Shown here: piece after piece, positions 1 to 7,251 of the stretch
How the letters are laid out: each line of letters opens with the position of its first letter
How positions within the stretch are numbered: the stretch's first letter is position 1
DNA from: Wenyingzhuangia heitensis
Lineage (GTDB): Bacteria; Bacteroidota; Bacteroidia; Flavobacteriales; Flavobacteriaceae
Length of the DNA stretch: 64,000 nt
Direction: 5' to 3'
Assembly: GCF_011762155.1 (NCBI RefSeq)
Contig: NZ_JAASQL010000006.1
Location: 41,734 to 105,733 of the forward strand
Notes under the pieces: generated by a model
The model's input: only the letters and a program-made list of their open reading frames with translations
What the model was told of the DNA's origin: nothing
The model's database searches: none
Translations under genes and position numbers: made by a program

Positions 1-1
1 T

Positions 2-271
2 TCTTTTGGTGTAAGAGGGAATTGTGCTATGTGCAAAATGACTATTGAAAAAGCTGCAAATAGTGTAGAAGGGGTTACTAGTGCTAATTGGGATGTGAAG
101 AAGAAAAAAATAGCTATTTCTTTTGATGCTTCTAAAACGAACGTTATGGCAGTTCATAACGCAATTGCAGATTCAGGTTATGATACTGATAAGAAAAAAA
201 GAAACCAAGAAAATTACACCAATTTACCGGGGTGTTGCCAATACAGTTCTAAAATGGAAATGAATCAATAA
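2..271 (+). CDS. HMA-domain metal-binding protein, 5' truncated by window edge
   Basis: The frame is open to the left edge, so the true start lies outside the window; 89 residues are visible. It begins with GNCAMCKMTIEKA, the heavy-metal-associated (HMA) signature with two cysteines spaced CxxC that bind Cu(I) or a similar soft metal. The region after it (SVEGVTSANWDVKKKKIAISFD) follows the ferredoxin-like fold of copper chaperones and of P-type ATPase N-domains. The tail holds a CC pair and a Met-rich end (KMEMNQ), which may add metal ligands. It is therefore a small chaperone or the end of a slightly longer secreted HMA protein; a P-type ATPase is unlikely because HMA domains sit at the N-terminus there. 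It ends at a strong terminator. The ATG at 29 cuts through the CxxC motif and is not the start. Confidence 0.8.
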   Translation, partial: SFGVRGNCAMCKMTIEKAANSVEGVTSANWDVKKKKIAISFDASKTNVMAVHNAIADSGYDTDKKKRNQENYTNLPGCCQYSSKMEMNQ

Positions 272-286
272 TAGTTTTATTACAAT

Positions 287-329
287 AAAAAATAGCCCTA
301 CAGTACGTATTATTGTAGGGCTATTTTTG
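287..329. terminator. Bidirectional intrinsic terminator
   Basis: The arms AAAAATAGCCCTACA and TGTAGGGCTATTTTT are a perfect inverted repeat flanked by A-tract and T-tract. It lies between the HMA gene (+) and the imelysin operon (-), which converge here. Confidence 0.9.
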
Positions 330-358
330 TAACAAATTTTAGTAAGAAAATTCATTCT

Positions 359-1417
359 TTAGTCTCCATCATTATCTGTAGGTAATACTGTTACGGATAA
401 TAAACTTGCTCCATCTACGGAGAAATGATTGTTTAATTTTGTAAAAGAATTATACAACGTTTCTACCTTCGTATTATTTTCTGTAACAGCTGTATACAAA
501 CTAGTAGAAATTGCATCTATATTGCTGTAAACATCTGCAAAATTAAGTGCTATTTGTTTGGATAATTCTTTAGTTGTATCAATATCATCTACAATACTTT
601 TAAAATTAACATCACTACTACTATATACTCGTTCTACTTCTTGTAAACTAGCTTTTATCAACTCTAAAGAAAATTGACTTCTATAAGCTTCTAATAAAGT
701 AGGATCAATATTGTCTGATTTTTCTAAGCCAGCAGGTTTCCCTATTTTGGTTACTTTGTTTACATCTAATACATTAATAATTTGATTAAATGCTAAGCAA
801 CGTGCATTGTCTGTACAAGATTTTCCGTTAGAAGTTGAAAATTCTGTTTTGTATCCATCTTCCCAAAAATTAATTAAAGAGTTTATTTGATTTAGGGTTT
901 CTTGACTAACGCTAAGTAAATAATCAACTCTAAAATCATCATTCTCCAAAAGAGTAAGTGCTTTGTTGGTATCTTGATTGTTAAATAATAAATATTCTAA
1001 AGTTCCTAGTCCTTTTATTGTACTACTTTTTGTAGCAAAACTTTCTATGTCTGCTACCTCTTTTTTAGCAATCACATTTTCTATAGTTGTTGTGTTGACA
1101 GGAAAGTTGTAAATGTTTACGTCATAAAATAAATTTTTTACCTTACCAAAATTGTAAACTCTTGTTAATGCATATGCATTAACAGTAGTTTTCCACTGAT
1201 TTTGAAGTTTTTCTAAATTGGTTAAGTTTTTAGCTTCTTTAAATTCTTGTGTATAGGTTATCTGTGTTTCAATTTCTGATTTAAAATTGGTTAATGTAGG
1301 AAGTATATTTACCTCATAATAATTTTCATAAAAAGCATCTAAAGATTGTGTGTCATCATTTTTACAAGCAATAACAGTTAATAATATTGTTACAATGCTT
1401 AAAAATATTTTTTTCAT
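359..1417 (-). CDS. Imelysin-family lipoprotein (M75-like), divergent motif
   Basis: Periplasmic or outer-membrane lipoprotein of 352 residues with a short signal peptide ending in a lipobox (TVIAC, Cys18). The helical body resembles imelysin/IrpA-type proteins, which are linked to iron uptake and despite the M75 name are not proven peptidases. The family motif GxHxxE appears here as GLGTLE (residues 136-141): the His is replaced by Gly, while Glu and the following YLLF are kept. It is the last gene of a three-gene operon, 1 nt after the di-haem oxidoreductase gene, whose first gene encodes an imelysin with the intact motif. The pairing of one intact and one degenerate paralog around a c-type cytochrome suggests the two form a functional unit in iron handling, which is inference. 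The family call rests on the motif position and the operon. Confidence 0.75.
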   Translation of the reverse strand: MKKIFLSIVTILLTVIACKNDDTQSLDAFYENYYEVNILPTLTNFKSEIETQITYTQEFKEAKNLTNLEKLQNQWKTTVNAYALTRVYNFGKVKNLFYDVNIYNFPVNTTTIENVIAKKEVADIESFATKSSTIKGLGTLEYLLFNNQDTNKALTLLENDDFRVDYLLSVSQETLNQINSLINFWEDGYKTEFSTSNGKSCTDNARCLAFNQIINVLDVNKVTKIGKPAGLEKSDNIDPTLLEAYRSQFSLELIKASLQEVERVYSSSDVNFKSIVDDIDTTKELSKQIALNFADVYSNIDAISTSLYTAVTENNTKVETLYNSFTKLNNHFSVDGASLLSVTVLPTDNDGD

Positions 1418-1418
1418 T

Positions 1419-2837
1419 TTATAAAGAGTTTAAAAAAGCTAATAATTGCTCTCTTTTAGAGCTTTCTAGATTTATAAATTTTTGTTTGGACTGTTCAGCT
1501 TCACCACCGTGCCATAAAATAGCTTCTTCTATATTTCTGGCTCTACCATCATGCAATAAAAAAGTGTGATTGTTCACCAATTCAATCAACCCTAATCCCC
1601 ATAAAGGTTGTGTTCTCCATTCATTTCCGTTGGCTAAAAAATCACCTCTATTATCTGCTAAATCATCTCCCATATCATGCAATAAAAAATCTGAATAAGG
1701 TTTAATTTGTATTCCGTTTAACTGAGATAGTGTAGGGGATTTACTAGTCGTAAAATTGTTTACGTGGCATTTTATACAAGATAAATCTGTAAACAATTGC
1801 TTTCCTCTTAATACATTTTCATCTTTAAAGTTTCTTCTAACAGGAACGGAAAGTGCTGCTTGATAAGTTAAAATTCTATCAAACTGAGTATCTGGAACTT
1901 CTACTGTTTCTCCTTCATTATTACCGTTAGACAATTCAGAACAATCCATTCCATGTGGACAATTTTCATTAGGAAAAATAGAAGAAGTTAGCCCCATATC
2001 ACCATTAAAAGCACCTGCTATTTGTTGAGCTAAAGTAGGTTGATTGGCTTTCCATCCAAATTTACCAATGGTTAATTTTAGTTCTTTTACGTTCCAAACA
2101 TAATTAGCTTTTCCAGAAATTCCATCACCATCACTATCGTTTTCATCAGCATTTGCCAATATACTTTCTTCGCTTAAAGCATCTACAAAACCCAAACCGA
2201 TTACTTGTTGTCCCACTCTTGGAGATTGTTCTGTTCCGGAAATGGCTCCATAGTTTGAATTTGTAATGGTATATATTGGTTTTCTTAATTCATAAGAACT
2301 ACCATCTGTATAAGTTCCCTTACTAGTTTCAAAAGCTACGTTAATGGTTCCTTCGTTATCAAAACTAAGATTAGAATTATCTTGCAATTGGTCTCCATAG
2401 TTTGGAAAAGCAATAGGACCTTCTGTTAAGCTATTTCCGGCACTTAATCTAATTAAAAAACCATTAGAACTAGCAGCATTTTCTAACATTGGTTTTCCTC
2501 TACCATCTCTTAAATGACAGGCACTACAAGCTCTAGCGTTAAATAAAGGCCCTAATCCATCTCTAGAGGTAGTGGTGGCAGGAGCAGAGACCCAACTTTG
2601 ATCAAACATAGCGTTTCCCACTCCAAAAAAAGAAAGTTCTAATTCAGTTAAGTCTGGTATGGCTCTACCAAAAGCTTTGTCTGCTGTAAAAGCTTCTACA
2701 GATAATTCAGAGACTAAATTTTCTTCCCCTTGTTCATAATATTTTTCTACGTATTCATTTTTGTTAGCAATAGAATCGGTATCTGCAGTACATCCAATTA
2801 AAAGGATTGATATTAATAATTTTAAAAATTTATTCAT
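1419..2837 (-). CDS. Di-haem oxidoreductase (DUF1111 family) lipoprotein
   Basis: Protein of 472 residues with a lipobox (LLIGC, Cys16), so it is probably anchored in the periplasm. It has two c-type haem sites, CSACH at residues 104-108 and CIKCH near residue 355, as expected for the putative di-haem oxidoreductase/peroxidase family (formerly DUF1111, thiol oxidoreductase). Family features such as GLGPLFNARAC before the first haem and HDMGDDLADNR after the second are visible. It sits between two imelysin genes, 1 nt before the downstream one and about 84 nt after the upstream one. This gene trio is recurrent in Bacteroidota and proteobacteria and is tied to iron or copper limitation. A redox role on iron during uptake is plausible but not shown; the substrate is unknown. 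Confidence 0.85.
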   Translation of the reverse strand: MNKFLKLLISILLIGCTADTDSIANKNEYVEKYYEQGEENLVSELSVEAFTADKAFGRAIPDLTELELSFFGVGNAMFDQSWVSAPATTTSRDGLGPLFNARACSACHLRDGRGKPMLENAASSNGFLIRLSAGNSLTEGPIAFPNYGDQLQDNSNLSFDNEGTINVAFETSKGTYTDGSSYELRKPIYTITNSNYGAISGTEQSPRVGQQVIGLGFVDALSEESILANADENDSDGDGISGKANYVWNVKELKLTIGKFGWKANQPTLAQQIAGAFNGDMGLTSSIFPNENCPHGMDCSELSNGNNEGETVEVPDTQFDRILTYQAALSVPVRRNFKDENVLRGKQLFTDLSCIKCHVNNFTTSKSPTLSQLNGIQIKPYSDFLLHDMGDDLADNRGDFLANGNEWRTQPLWGLGLIELVNNHTFLLHDGRARNIEEAILWHGGEAEQSKQKFINLESSKREQLLAFLNSL

Positions 2838-2853
2838 TGTTAAGTGTTTAAAC

Positions 2854-2886
2854 CGAAAAAACTGAAGCTATTTATAGCTTCAGTTT
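2854..2886 (-). terminator. Intra-operon hairpin (attenuating terminator)
   Basis: Perfect 13-bp arms AAACTGAAGCTAT and ATAGCTTCAGTTT separated by TT, followed on the minus strand by a T run. It lies between the first imelysin gene and the di-haem gene, so it could reduce read-through to the last two genes. Confidence 0.75.
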
Positions 2887-2921
2887 GATATTAATTTCAA
2901 ATAGGTATTACTACTAAATCT

Positions 2922-4148
2922 TTAGTTGATCGTGATACTAATTCCTAATTCAGTGGCAGCATCTGCAACCGCTGTTCCTTGTGTTTTTAAAGCAGAAGAT
3001 AATTGTCCTGCAGGTCCGTTAGAACCTAGGGTTTCTTCACTAATAATTTCATCAAAGTTTTTATTTAATGCTAACAATGCATTTAGTTTTGTAATTACAT
3101 CAGCCGCTTTTGCTTGTAAATTTACTGAGATTTCGGTATCATACTCTGCTACCAAATCAATTAATGAAGTTCCAGAAACCAAAGATTTGTCTTTAGCTGT
3201 ATAAGAACCTGTAATTACGTTGTTAAGACCTGTAGCATTTGCCCACATATCTTGATTTGTATTGTCAGAAAAACAAGAATGTTCATTTTCTTGACCTTCA
3301 TCAATAGCAGGATCTAATCTTTCTAAAGCAACTTCTCCATTAGAAATAAATCCAACACCGTTTAAAATGTTTGTTAAAGCTACATCTGTATCTAAAGCAC
3401 TAAAAGTAACTCTGTAAGAACCTCCTGTAGCCCAAGTATCACTTAAATCTTTTAAATCGTTCACTAATAAATTAGTTACAACTTTTAAATAAGTACTTCT
3501 TCTTGTAGCAAAATCAGCAGTAGTGTAATCTGTAAAAGGTCTGTTCCCAGATTCCGCATAATTATCTGCTTGATGAGTTTCTGAATTATAATTTAAATCT
3601 TGTCCCCAAAGTAAAAATTCAATAGCATGCCATCCTACAGAGATCGAATCATCATTAGGAGTTTCGTTATTACTAATTAAATTAGCTTCAGTAATTTCAA
3701 AAGAATCATCACCAATTAATCCATTGTTTACATAACTATGATTTTGTGAGTCAAAAACATAATCAATATAACCTTCATCTAAAGGCCAAGCATTAATTTG
3801 TCCTTCCGAAGCTAATAAATCTTCATTGTCAATGGGTCCATTCGCTTCTCTAAAAGCTTCCGTTTGACCATAAAAATCACGAGCGTACAACCAAGCTTCT
3901 TTAGCTTCTTCTAAAGCAGTTTCTGTAGGTGTTTCTAAAAAAGCATCAATTTTAACTTGCATTTCTAAAGCAGAAGTATAAGAGTCGTTGTAGTTTGTAG
4001 CTGCAATATTTGCATAAGTACTTACAAAGTCTGTTTTACTTGTTTCTAAACTATTGTTGGTATTGTCATCATCATTATTACAACTTGTAAAAGCCAATAC
4101 GACCAATAAGCTAGATTTTGTAATTAATTTTAAATAATTGAAATTCAT
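2922..4148 (-). CDS. Imelysin-family iron-regulated lipoprotein (IrpA-like)
   Basis: Lipoprotein of 408 residues; the signal peptide ends at the lipobox LAFTSC (Cys23). The hallmark GxHxxE is intact as GWHAIE (residues 172-177) followed by FLLWGQDLN, the most conserved stretch of the imelysin/IrpA family. A second family block lies near ADNYAESGNRPFTDY. Members are surface or periplasmic proteins induced by iron starvation and probably bind iron or a haem-related ligand. It is the first gene of the operon with the di-haem oxidoreductase and a second imelysin. Its promoter (TATATTTG on the minus strand at 4181-4188) is flanked by two AT-rich boxes containing TATTTAGATT at 4149-4168 and 4190-4216, which suggests repression by Fur. 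Confidence 0.9.
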   Translation of the reverse strand: MNFNYLKLITKSSLLVVLAFTSCNNDDDNTNNSLETSKTDFVSTYANIAATNYNDSYTSALEMQVKIDAFLETPTETALEEAKEAWLYARDFYGQTEAFREANGPIDNEDLLASEGQINAWPLDEGYIDYVFDSQNHSYVNNGLIGDDSFEITEANLISNNETPNDDSISVGWHAIEFLLWGQDLNYNSETHQADNYAESGNRPFTDYTTADFATRRSTYLKVVTNLLVNDLKDLSDTWATGGSYRVTFSALDTDVALTNILNGVGFISNGEVALERLDPAIDEGQENEHSCFSDNTNQDMWANATGLNNVITGSYTAKDKSLVSGTSLIDLVAEYDTEISVNLQAKAADVITKLNALLALNKNFDEIISEETLGSNGPAGQLSSALKTQGTAVADAATELGISITIN

Positions 4149-4216
4149 TTTATTTAGATTTATTAAATGTAATTATATTGCAAATATATATTTATTTAGA
4201 TTGTTTTAAAATAAAT
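4149..4216 (-). promoter_or_regulatory. Promoter with two TATTTAGATT iron-type boxes
   Basis: The minus-strand -7 element TATATTTG lies at 4181-4188. Upstream of it, 4190-4216 is an inverted repeat with 8-bp arms ATTTATTT/AAATAAAT. Downstream, 4149-4168 repeats the same TTTATTTAGATT core next to the start codon. The arrangement is typical of repressor sites bracketing a promoter. Assignment to Fur is inferred from the flanking iron genes. Confidence 0.55.
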
Positions 4217-4217
4217 G

Positions 4218-4565
4218 TTAGTTAATTTTATATTTATGTAAAATTGAATCCATAGATAATTTAAAATGAGTCCCTTTTAATAGATCTTTTAATTGTATTA
4301 ATTGATTGTAACTTAAGATCATTCTAATTTCTGTTTGTTTTGCCTGGTAAATAACCATTTTGTTTTCTAGATCTGGTGGGCAAGTACATTGACTGTGATA
4401 ATTTATAATTGATTCTGTAGAGTTTACAAATGCTTTAAGTTCTTGATTGTTTATTAAAAATGATATTTGATTAATTTCTAAAGCAATAGATGGCTTATTT
4501 TGTTGATGATATAGTTTGTAACTAGTTCCTAATGTGTTTTGATAAATATTTTCTAAAGTTCTCAT
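4218..4565 (-). CDS. Uncharacterised small protein in iron locus
   Basis: I do not recognise this 115-residue protein. It has no signal peptide or membrane segment. Features are a central CTCPP sequence (two Cys near residues 59-61), a preceding patch ISFLINNQELKAFVNS, and a parallel-looking patch IRMILSYNQLIQLKDLLKG, so it could be a small soluble alpha/beta protein with two similar halves around the cysteines. It is preceded by a perfect 14-bp inverted repeat that also faces a divergent promoter. Its neighbours are an imelysin operon on one side and feoAB on the other, so a role in iron homeostasis is likely, but no biochemical function can be assigned. Start ATG at 4565 is the only in-frame choice near the promoter. 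Confidence 0.7.
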   Translation of the reverse strand: MRTLENIYQNTLGTSYKLYHQQNKPSIALEINQISFLINNQELKAFVNSTESIINYHSQCTCPPDLENKMVIYQAKQTEIRMILSYNQLIQLKDLLKGTHFKLSMDSILHKYKIN

Positions 4566-4579
4566 GAATTATTTTTTAA

Positions 4580-4629
4580 CAAAAATAGTATTTATTTTTA
4601 TTTAGAATCAATAAAAATAAATATATTTG
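4580..4629. promoter_or_regulatory. Divergent promoters around a perfect AT-rich inverted repeat
   Basis: A perfect inverted repeat TATTTATTTTTATT (4589-4602) / AATAAAAATAAATA (4610-4623) with spacer TAGAATC lies exactly between two oppositely facing -7 elements: TATTTTTG on the minus strand (4580-4587) for the orphan gene and TATATTTG on the plus strand (4622-4629) for a short transcript. A bound repressor would silence both. The core TATTTAGA is shared with the boxes at 4149-4216 and 4761-4781. Confidence 0.55.
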
Positions 4630-4635
4630 CAACAT

Positions 4636-4722
4636 CTTTATACAAAAGGTCATGTATATTATAAGATAAAATTGTTTTTGTTTTCTGGATAAGCCTTCTA
4701 ATTTACTTAGGAGGCTTTTTGT
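4636..4722 (+). ncRNA. Candidate iron-regulated small RNA
   Basis: A predicted transcript of about 85 nt starts some 7 nt after the TATATTTG element at 4622-4629 and ends at an intrinsic terminator. No ORF longer than five codons (ATG at 4652) is present, so a non-coding product or a short leader is more likely than a gene. The start site and the RNA itself are inferred from the promoter and terminator only. Confidence 0.35.
4691..4720 (+). terminator. Intrinsic terminator before feoA promoter
   Basis: Arms AAGCCTTCTAA (4691-4701) and TTAGGAGGCTT (4707-4717), with one G-T wobble pair, are followed by a T run. No annotated gene precedes it on this strand, which implies the short upstream transcript. 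Confidence 0.75.
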
Positions 4723-4760
4723 ATATATAAATAATAATGTGAGTAAAATAGGGAGTCTTT

Positions 4761-4794
4761 TATTTTAAATAAATCTAAATAGTTTATATCTTTG
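4761..4794 (+). promoter_or_regulatory. feoAB promoter with iron-type box
   Basis: The -7 element TATCTTTG is at 4787-4794. Directly upstream at 4761-4781 is an AT-rich imperfect palindrome whose reverse complement contains TATTTAGATTTATT, the same core as in the imelysin promoter. It covers the expected -33 region, as a Fur-type repressor site would. Confidence 0.55.
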
Positions 4795-4864
4795 GCTTTT
4801 CCTTTTAAAAAAAGTGGTAAGCGTAAAAAAGAATGTTTAGAGTCTTATTTTAAAAGAGATGATT

Positions 4865-4903
4865 GATTGTTTTAAAACAATCGGATAAGGGATTTACCCT
4901 TAT
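4865..4903 (+). promoter_or_regulatory. Two adjacent perfect hairpins in the feoA leader
   Basis: An 18-bp uninterrupted palindrome GATTGTTTTAAAACAATC (4865-4882) is followed after 2 nt by a hairpin ATAAGGG-ATTTA-CCCTTAT (4885-4903) ending 14 nt before the feoA ATG. They may form structured leader RNA controlling translation, or the first may be a protein operator. Matches no riboswitch class that I recognise. Confidence 0.45.
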
Positions 4904-4917
4904 AAATATAGAATTGA

Positions 4918-5151
4918 ATGACAAAAGCGAACACAATTGCAGACTTACAAAGAGGGGAAAGAGCCATTATCAAATCATTTACAGAGGTTGATGTTCCTTT
5001 AAAACTTATAGAAATGGGATGCATAGAAGGAAATTATGTAGAGGTTTTACAAAGAGCTCCTATGCAAGATCCTATTTATTTAAATATTAGTGGAACTTAT
5101 TTAGCAATTCGATTAGAAGTGGCTTCAAAAATTTTAGTAGAAAAATTATGA
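4918..5151 (+). CDS. feoA: Ferrous iron transport protein A
   Basis: A 77-residue SH3-like FeoA protein. Conserved features are an N-terminal LQRGERAIIKSF strand, LIEMGCIEGNYVEVLQRAP, where FeoA proteins carry the LxxMGxxxG turn, and the C-terminal IRLEVASKILVE. FeoA is cytosolic and modulates the FeoB permease, probably by binding its G domain. The stop overlaps the feoB start by 4 nt (ATGA), implying translational coupling. The leader of about 115 nt is structured, and an AT-rich iron-type box overlaps the promoter. Length is normal. Confidence 0.95.
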   Translation: MTKANTIADLQRGERAIIKSFTEVDVPLKLIEMGCIEGNYVEVLQRAPMQDPIYLNISGTYLAIRLEVASKILVEKL

Positions 5152-7112
5152 GCGATATTAGAGTAGCTTTAATAGGAAATCCAAATACAGGAAAAACATC
5201 ACTATTTAATAGATTAACAGGTTTAAATCAAAAAGTAGGGAATTACCCTGGGATTACGGTTGATAAAAAAACAGGTATATCTAAAATAGACCAAAATACT
5301 AGTGCCGAAATAATTGACTTGCCCGGAACTTACAGTTTAAACGCTAGTTCTATGGACGAAGATGTTGCTGTAAAAGTACTTTCTGATAAAAACAATGACA
5401 ACTATCCCGATTTAGTTGTAGTGGTGGTAGATATAGAAAATTTAAAACGTAATCTATTTATTTTTACACAAATTAAAGATTTAGGTTTGCCTACCATTTT
5501 GGCCATAAACATGGCTGATCAAATGACGTTAAAGGGAATTGATATTGACATTCCTAAACTAGAGTCTTTATTAGAAACTAAAATAGCTTTGGTAAGTTCT
5601 AAACAGAACAAAGGACTTTCATATTTAAAAAAGTTAATAGCATCCTACAAAACAGTAAGTACAAAACCTTGTTTTATAGAACAAGAAACGGTGTTGTCTA
5701 AGTTTGCAAAAGACGAAAAGAAAAAACATCATTTAGAAACGGTTAGGAGGTATCAGTTTCTAAAAAAAACATTGGAAAAAACATATACCCAAGATCCACA
5801 AAACGCAAAAGATATTCGTACTTTTTTAGATAGAATTCTAATACACAGAATCTATGGGTATTTAATATTTTTTGGAATTTTATTTATGGTTTTTCAAGCT
5901 TTATTTAGCTGGTCCGAAATTCCAATGGATTTTATAGACAGTACTTTTGCAACTTTGTCAGAATTAACAAGAACACATTTGCCTCAAGGAATATTTACCA
6001 ATTTATTGGCCGAAGGAATTATTCCTGGAATAGGAGGAGTTGTTATTTTTATTCCACAAATTGCTTTCTTATTCTTATTTACTTCCTTTTTAGAAGAAAG
6101 TGGTTATATGAGTCGTGTTGTGTTCTTAATGGACAGAATTATGAAACGTTTTGGACTAAGCGGAAAAAGTATTGTTCCTTTAATTTCTGGAACAGCCTGT
6201 GCTATTCCAGCTATTATGGCAGCCAGAAATATAGAAAGTTGGAAAGAACGTTTAATTACTATTTTAGTTACTCCATTTACTACTTGTTCTGCTCGTTTGC
6301 CTGTTTATGCCATAATTATAAGCCTTATCATTCCTGCAGAAGCTACTTTTTTAAGTTTTAATGTACAAGGTCTAGTATTGATGGCATTGTATTTATTAGG
6401 TTTTTTTACAGCAATTATAGCGGCAGCAATTTTAGACAAAGTATTAAAAATAGCTTCTAAATCTTATTTTGTGGTAGAAATGCCCAACTACAAATTACCC
6501 TTGTTTAAAAACGTAGCGTATAACGTAATAGAAAAAACCAAAGCATTTGTATTTGAAGCGGGTAAAATTATTTTAGCCATCTCTATTTTATTATGGGTAC
6601 TGGCATCTTATGGTCCTGGAAATGAAATGCAAAATGCTACAGAACATATACAAAACAATCACCCTAATTATAGCGATGAAAAACAACAAACAGAAATTGC
6701 ATCTTACAAATTAGAACACTCTTATATTGGTGTAATGGGAAAGTTTATAGAACCTGTAATAAAACCTTTAGGATACGATTGGAAAATTGGAGTAGCTGTG
6801 ATTACTTCTTTTGCCGCTAGAGAGGTTTTTATAGGAACTTTGGCAACTATATATAGTGTGGGTAACGAGCAAGAATCTACCATAAAAGAAAGAATGAGAA
6901 ATGAAGTGTTTAGCGACACTAAAAAACCAGTATATTCTTTTGCAACAGGAGTTTCTATTTTATTATTTTATGCTTTTGCAATGCAATGTATGAGTACTAT
7001 TGCTATTGTAAAACGTGAAACTAACGGATGGAAATGGCCTTTAATTCAAATGTTTGTCATGTCTGGTTTGGCATACATTACAGCATTAATTGCTTATCAA
7101 ACACTTAGCTAA
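5148..7112 (+). CDS. feoB: Ferrous iron transport protein B (GTPase permease)
   Basis: Fe2+ transporter of the inner membrane, 654 residues. The N-terminal G domain has G1 GNPNTGKTS (10-18), the G2/switch region GNYPGITVDKK, G3 DLPG (57-60) and G4 NMAD (121-124). A helical GDI-like spacer follows (about 160-225), then the membrane part with the two Gate motifs around SGTACAIPAIMAAR and FAAREVFIGTLATIY. Gate cysteines are visible in GTACAIP and in the final segment AFAMQCMSTIAIVKRE. The length is close to that of Bacteroidota FeoB proteins that carry FeoA separately. It is co-transcribed with feoA and overlaps the next mini-gene by one base. Confidence 0.97.
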   Translation: MSDIRVALIGNPNTGKTSLFNRLTGLNQKVGNYPGITVDKKTGISKIDQNTSAEIIDLPGTYSLNASSMDEDVAVKVLSDKNNDNYPDLVVVVVDIENLKRNLFIFTQIKDLGLPTILAINMADQMTLKGIDIDIPKLESLLETKIALVSSKQNKGLSYLKKLIASYKTVSTKPCFIEQETVLSKFAKDEKKKHHLETVRRYQFLKKTLEKTYTQDPQNAKDIRTFLDRILIHRIYGYLIFFGILFMVFQALFSWSEIPMDFIDSTFATLSELTRTHLPQGIFTNLLAEGIIPGIGGVVIFIPQIAFLFLFTSFLEESGYMSRVVFLMDRIMKRFGLSGKSIVPLISGTACAIPAIMAARNIESWKERLITILVTPFTTCSARLPVYAIIISLIIPAEATFLSFNVQGLVLMALYLLGFFTAIIAAAILDKVLKIASKSYFVVEMPNYKLPLFKNVAYNVIEKTKAFVFEAGKIILAISILLWVLASYGPGNEMQNATEHIQNNHPNYSDEKQQTEIASYKLEHSYIGVMGKFIEPVIKPLGYDWKIGVAVITSFAAREVFIGTLATIYSVGNEQESTIKERMRNEVFSDTKKPVYSFATGVSILLFYAFAMQCMSTIAIVKRETNGWKWPLIQMFVMSGLAYITALIAYQTLS

Positions 7113-7237
7113 TGATGTGGATTCAAAACATATTAACTATTATTGTAGTAGCAGGAGCTTTATGGTTTTTGTATACTAAATTTATTCGCAAATCTAAAAA
7201 CAATAAAAATTGTGGAAACGATGGTTGTGGATGTTAG
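7112..7237 (+). CDS. FeoB-associated Cys-rich membrane protein
   Basis: A 41-residue protein beginning MMWIQNILTIIVVAGALW, with one transmembrane helix (about residues 3-20), a basic stretch KFIRKSKNNK and the Cys-rich tail CGNDGCGC. This matches the family of FeoB-associated Cys-rich membrane proteins found after feoB in many bacteria. The start codon overlaps the feoB stop by one base (TAATG), a coupling arrangement. Cytosolic cysteines may hand Fe2+ over or sense metal; the role is not established. It is easily missed because of its size. Confidence 0.88.
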   Translation: MMWIQNILTIIVVAGALWFLYTKFIRKSKNNKNCGNDGCGC

Positions 7238-7251
7238 CTAAATAGACACAA

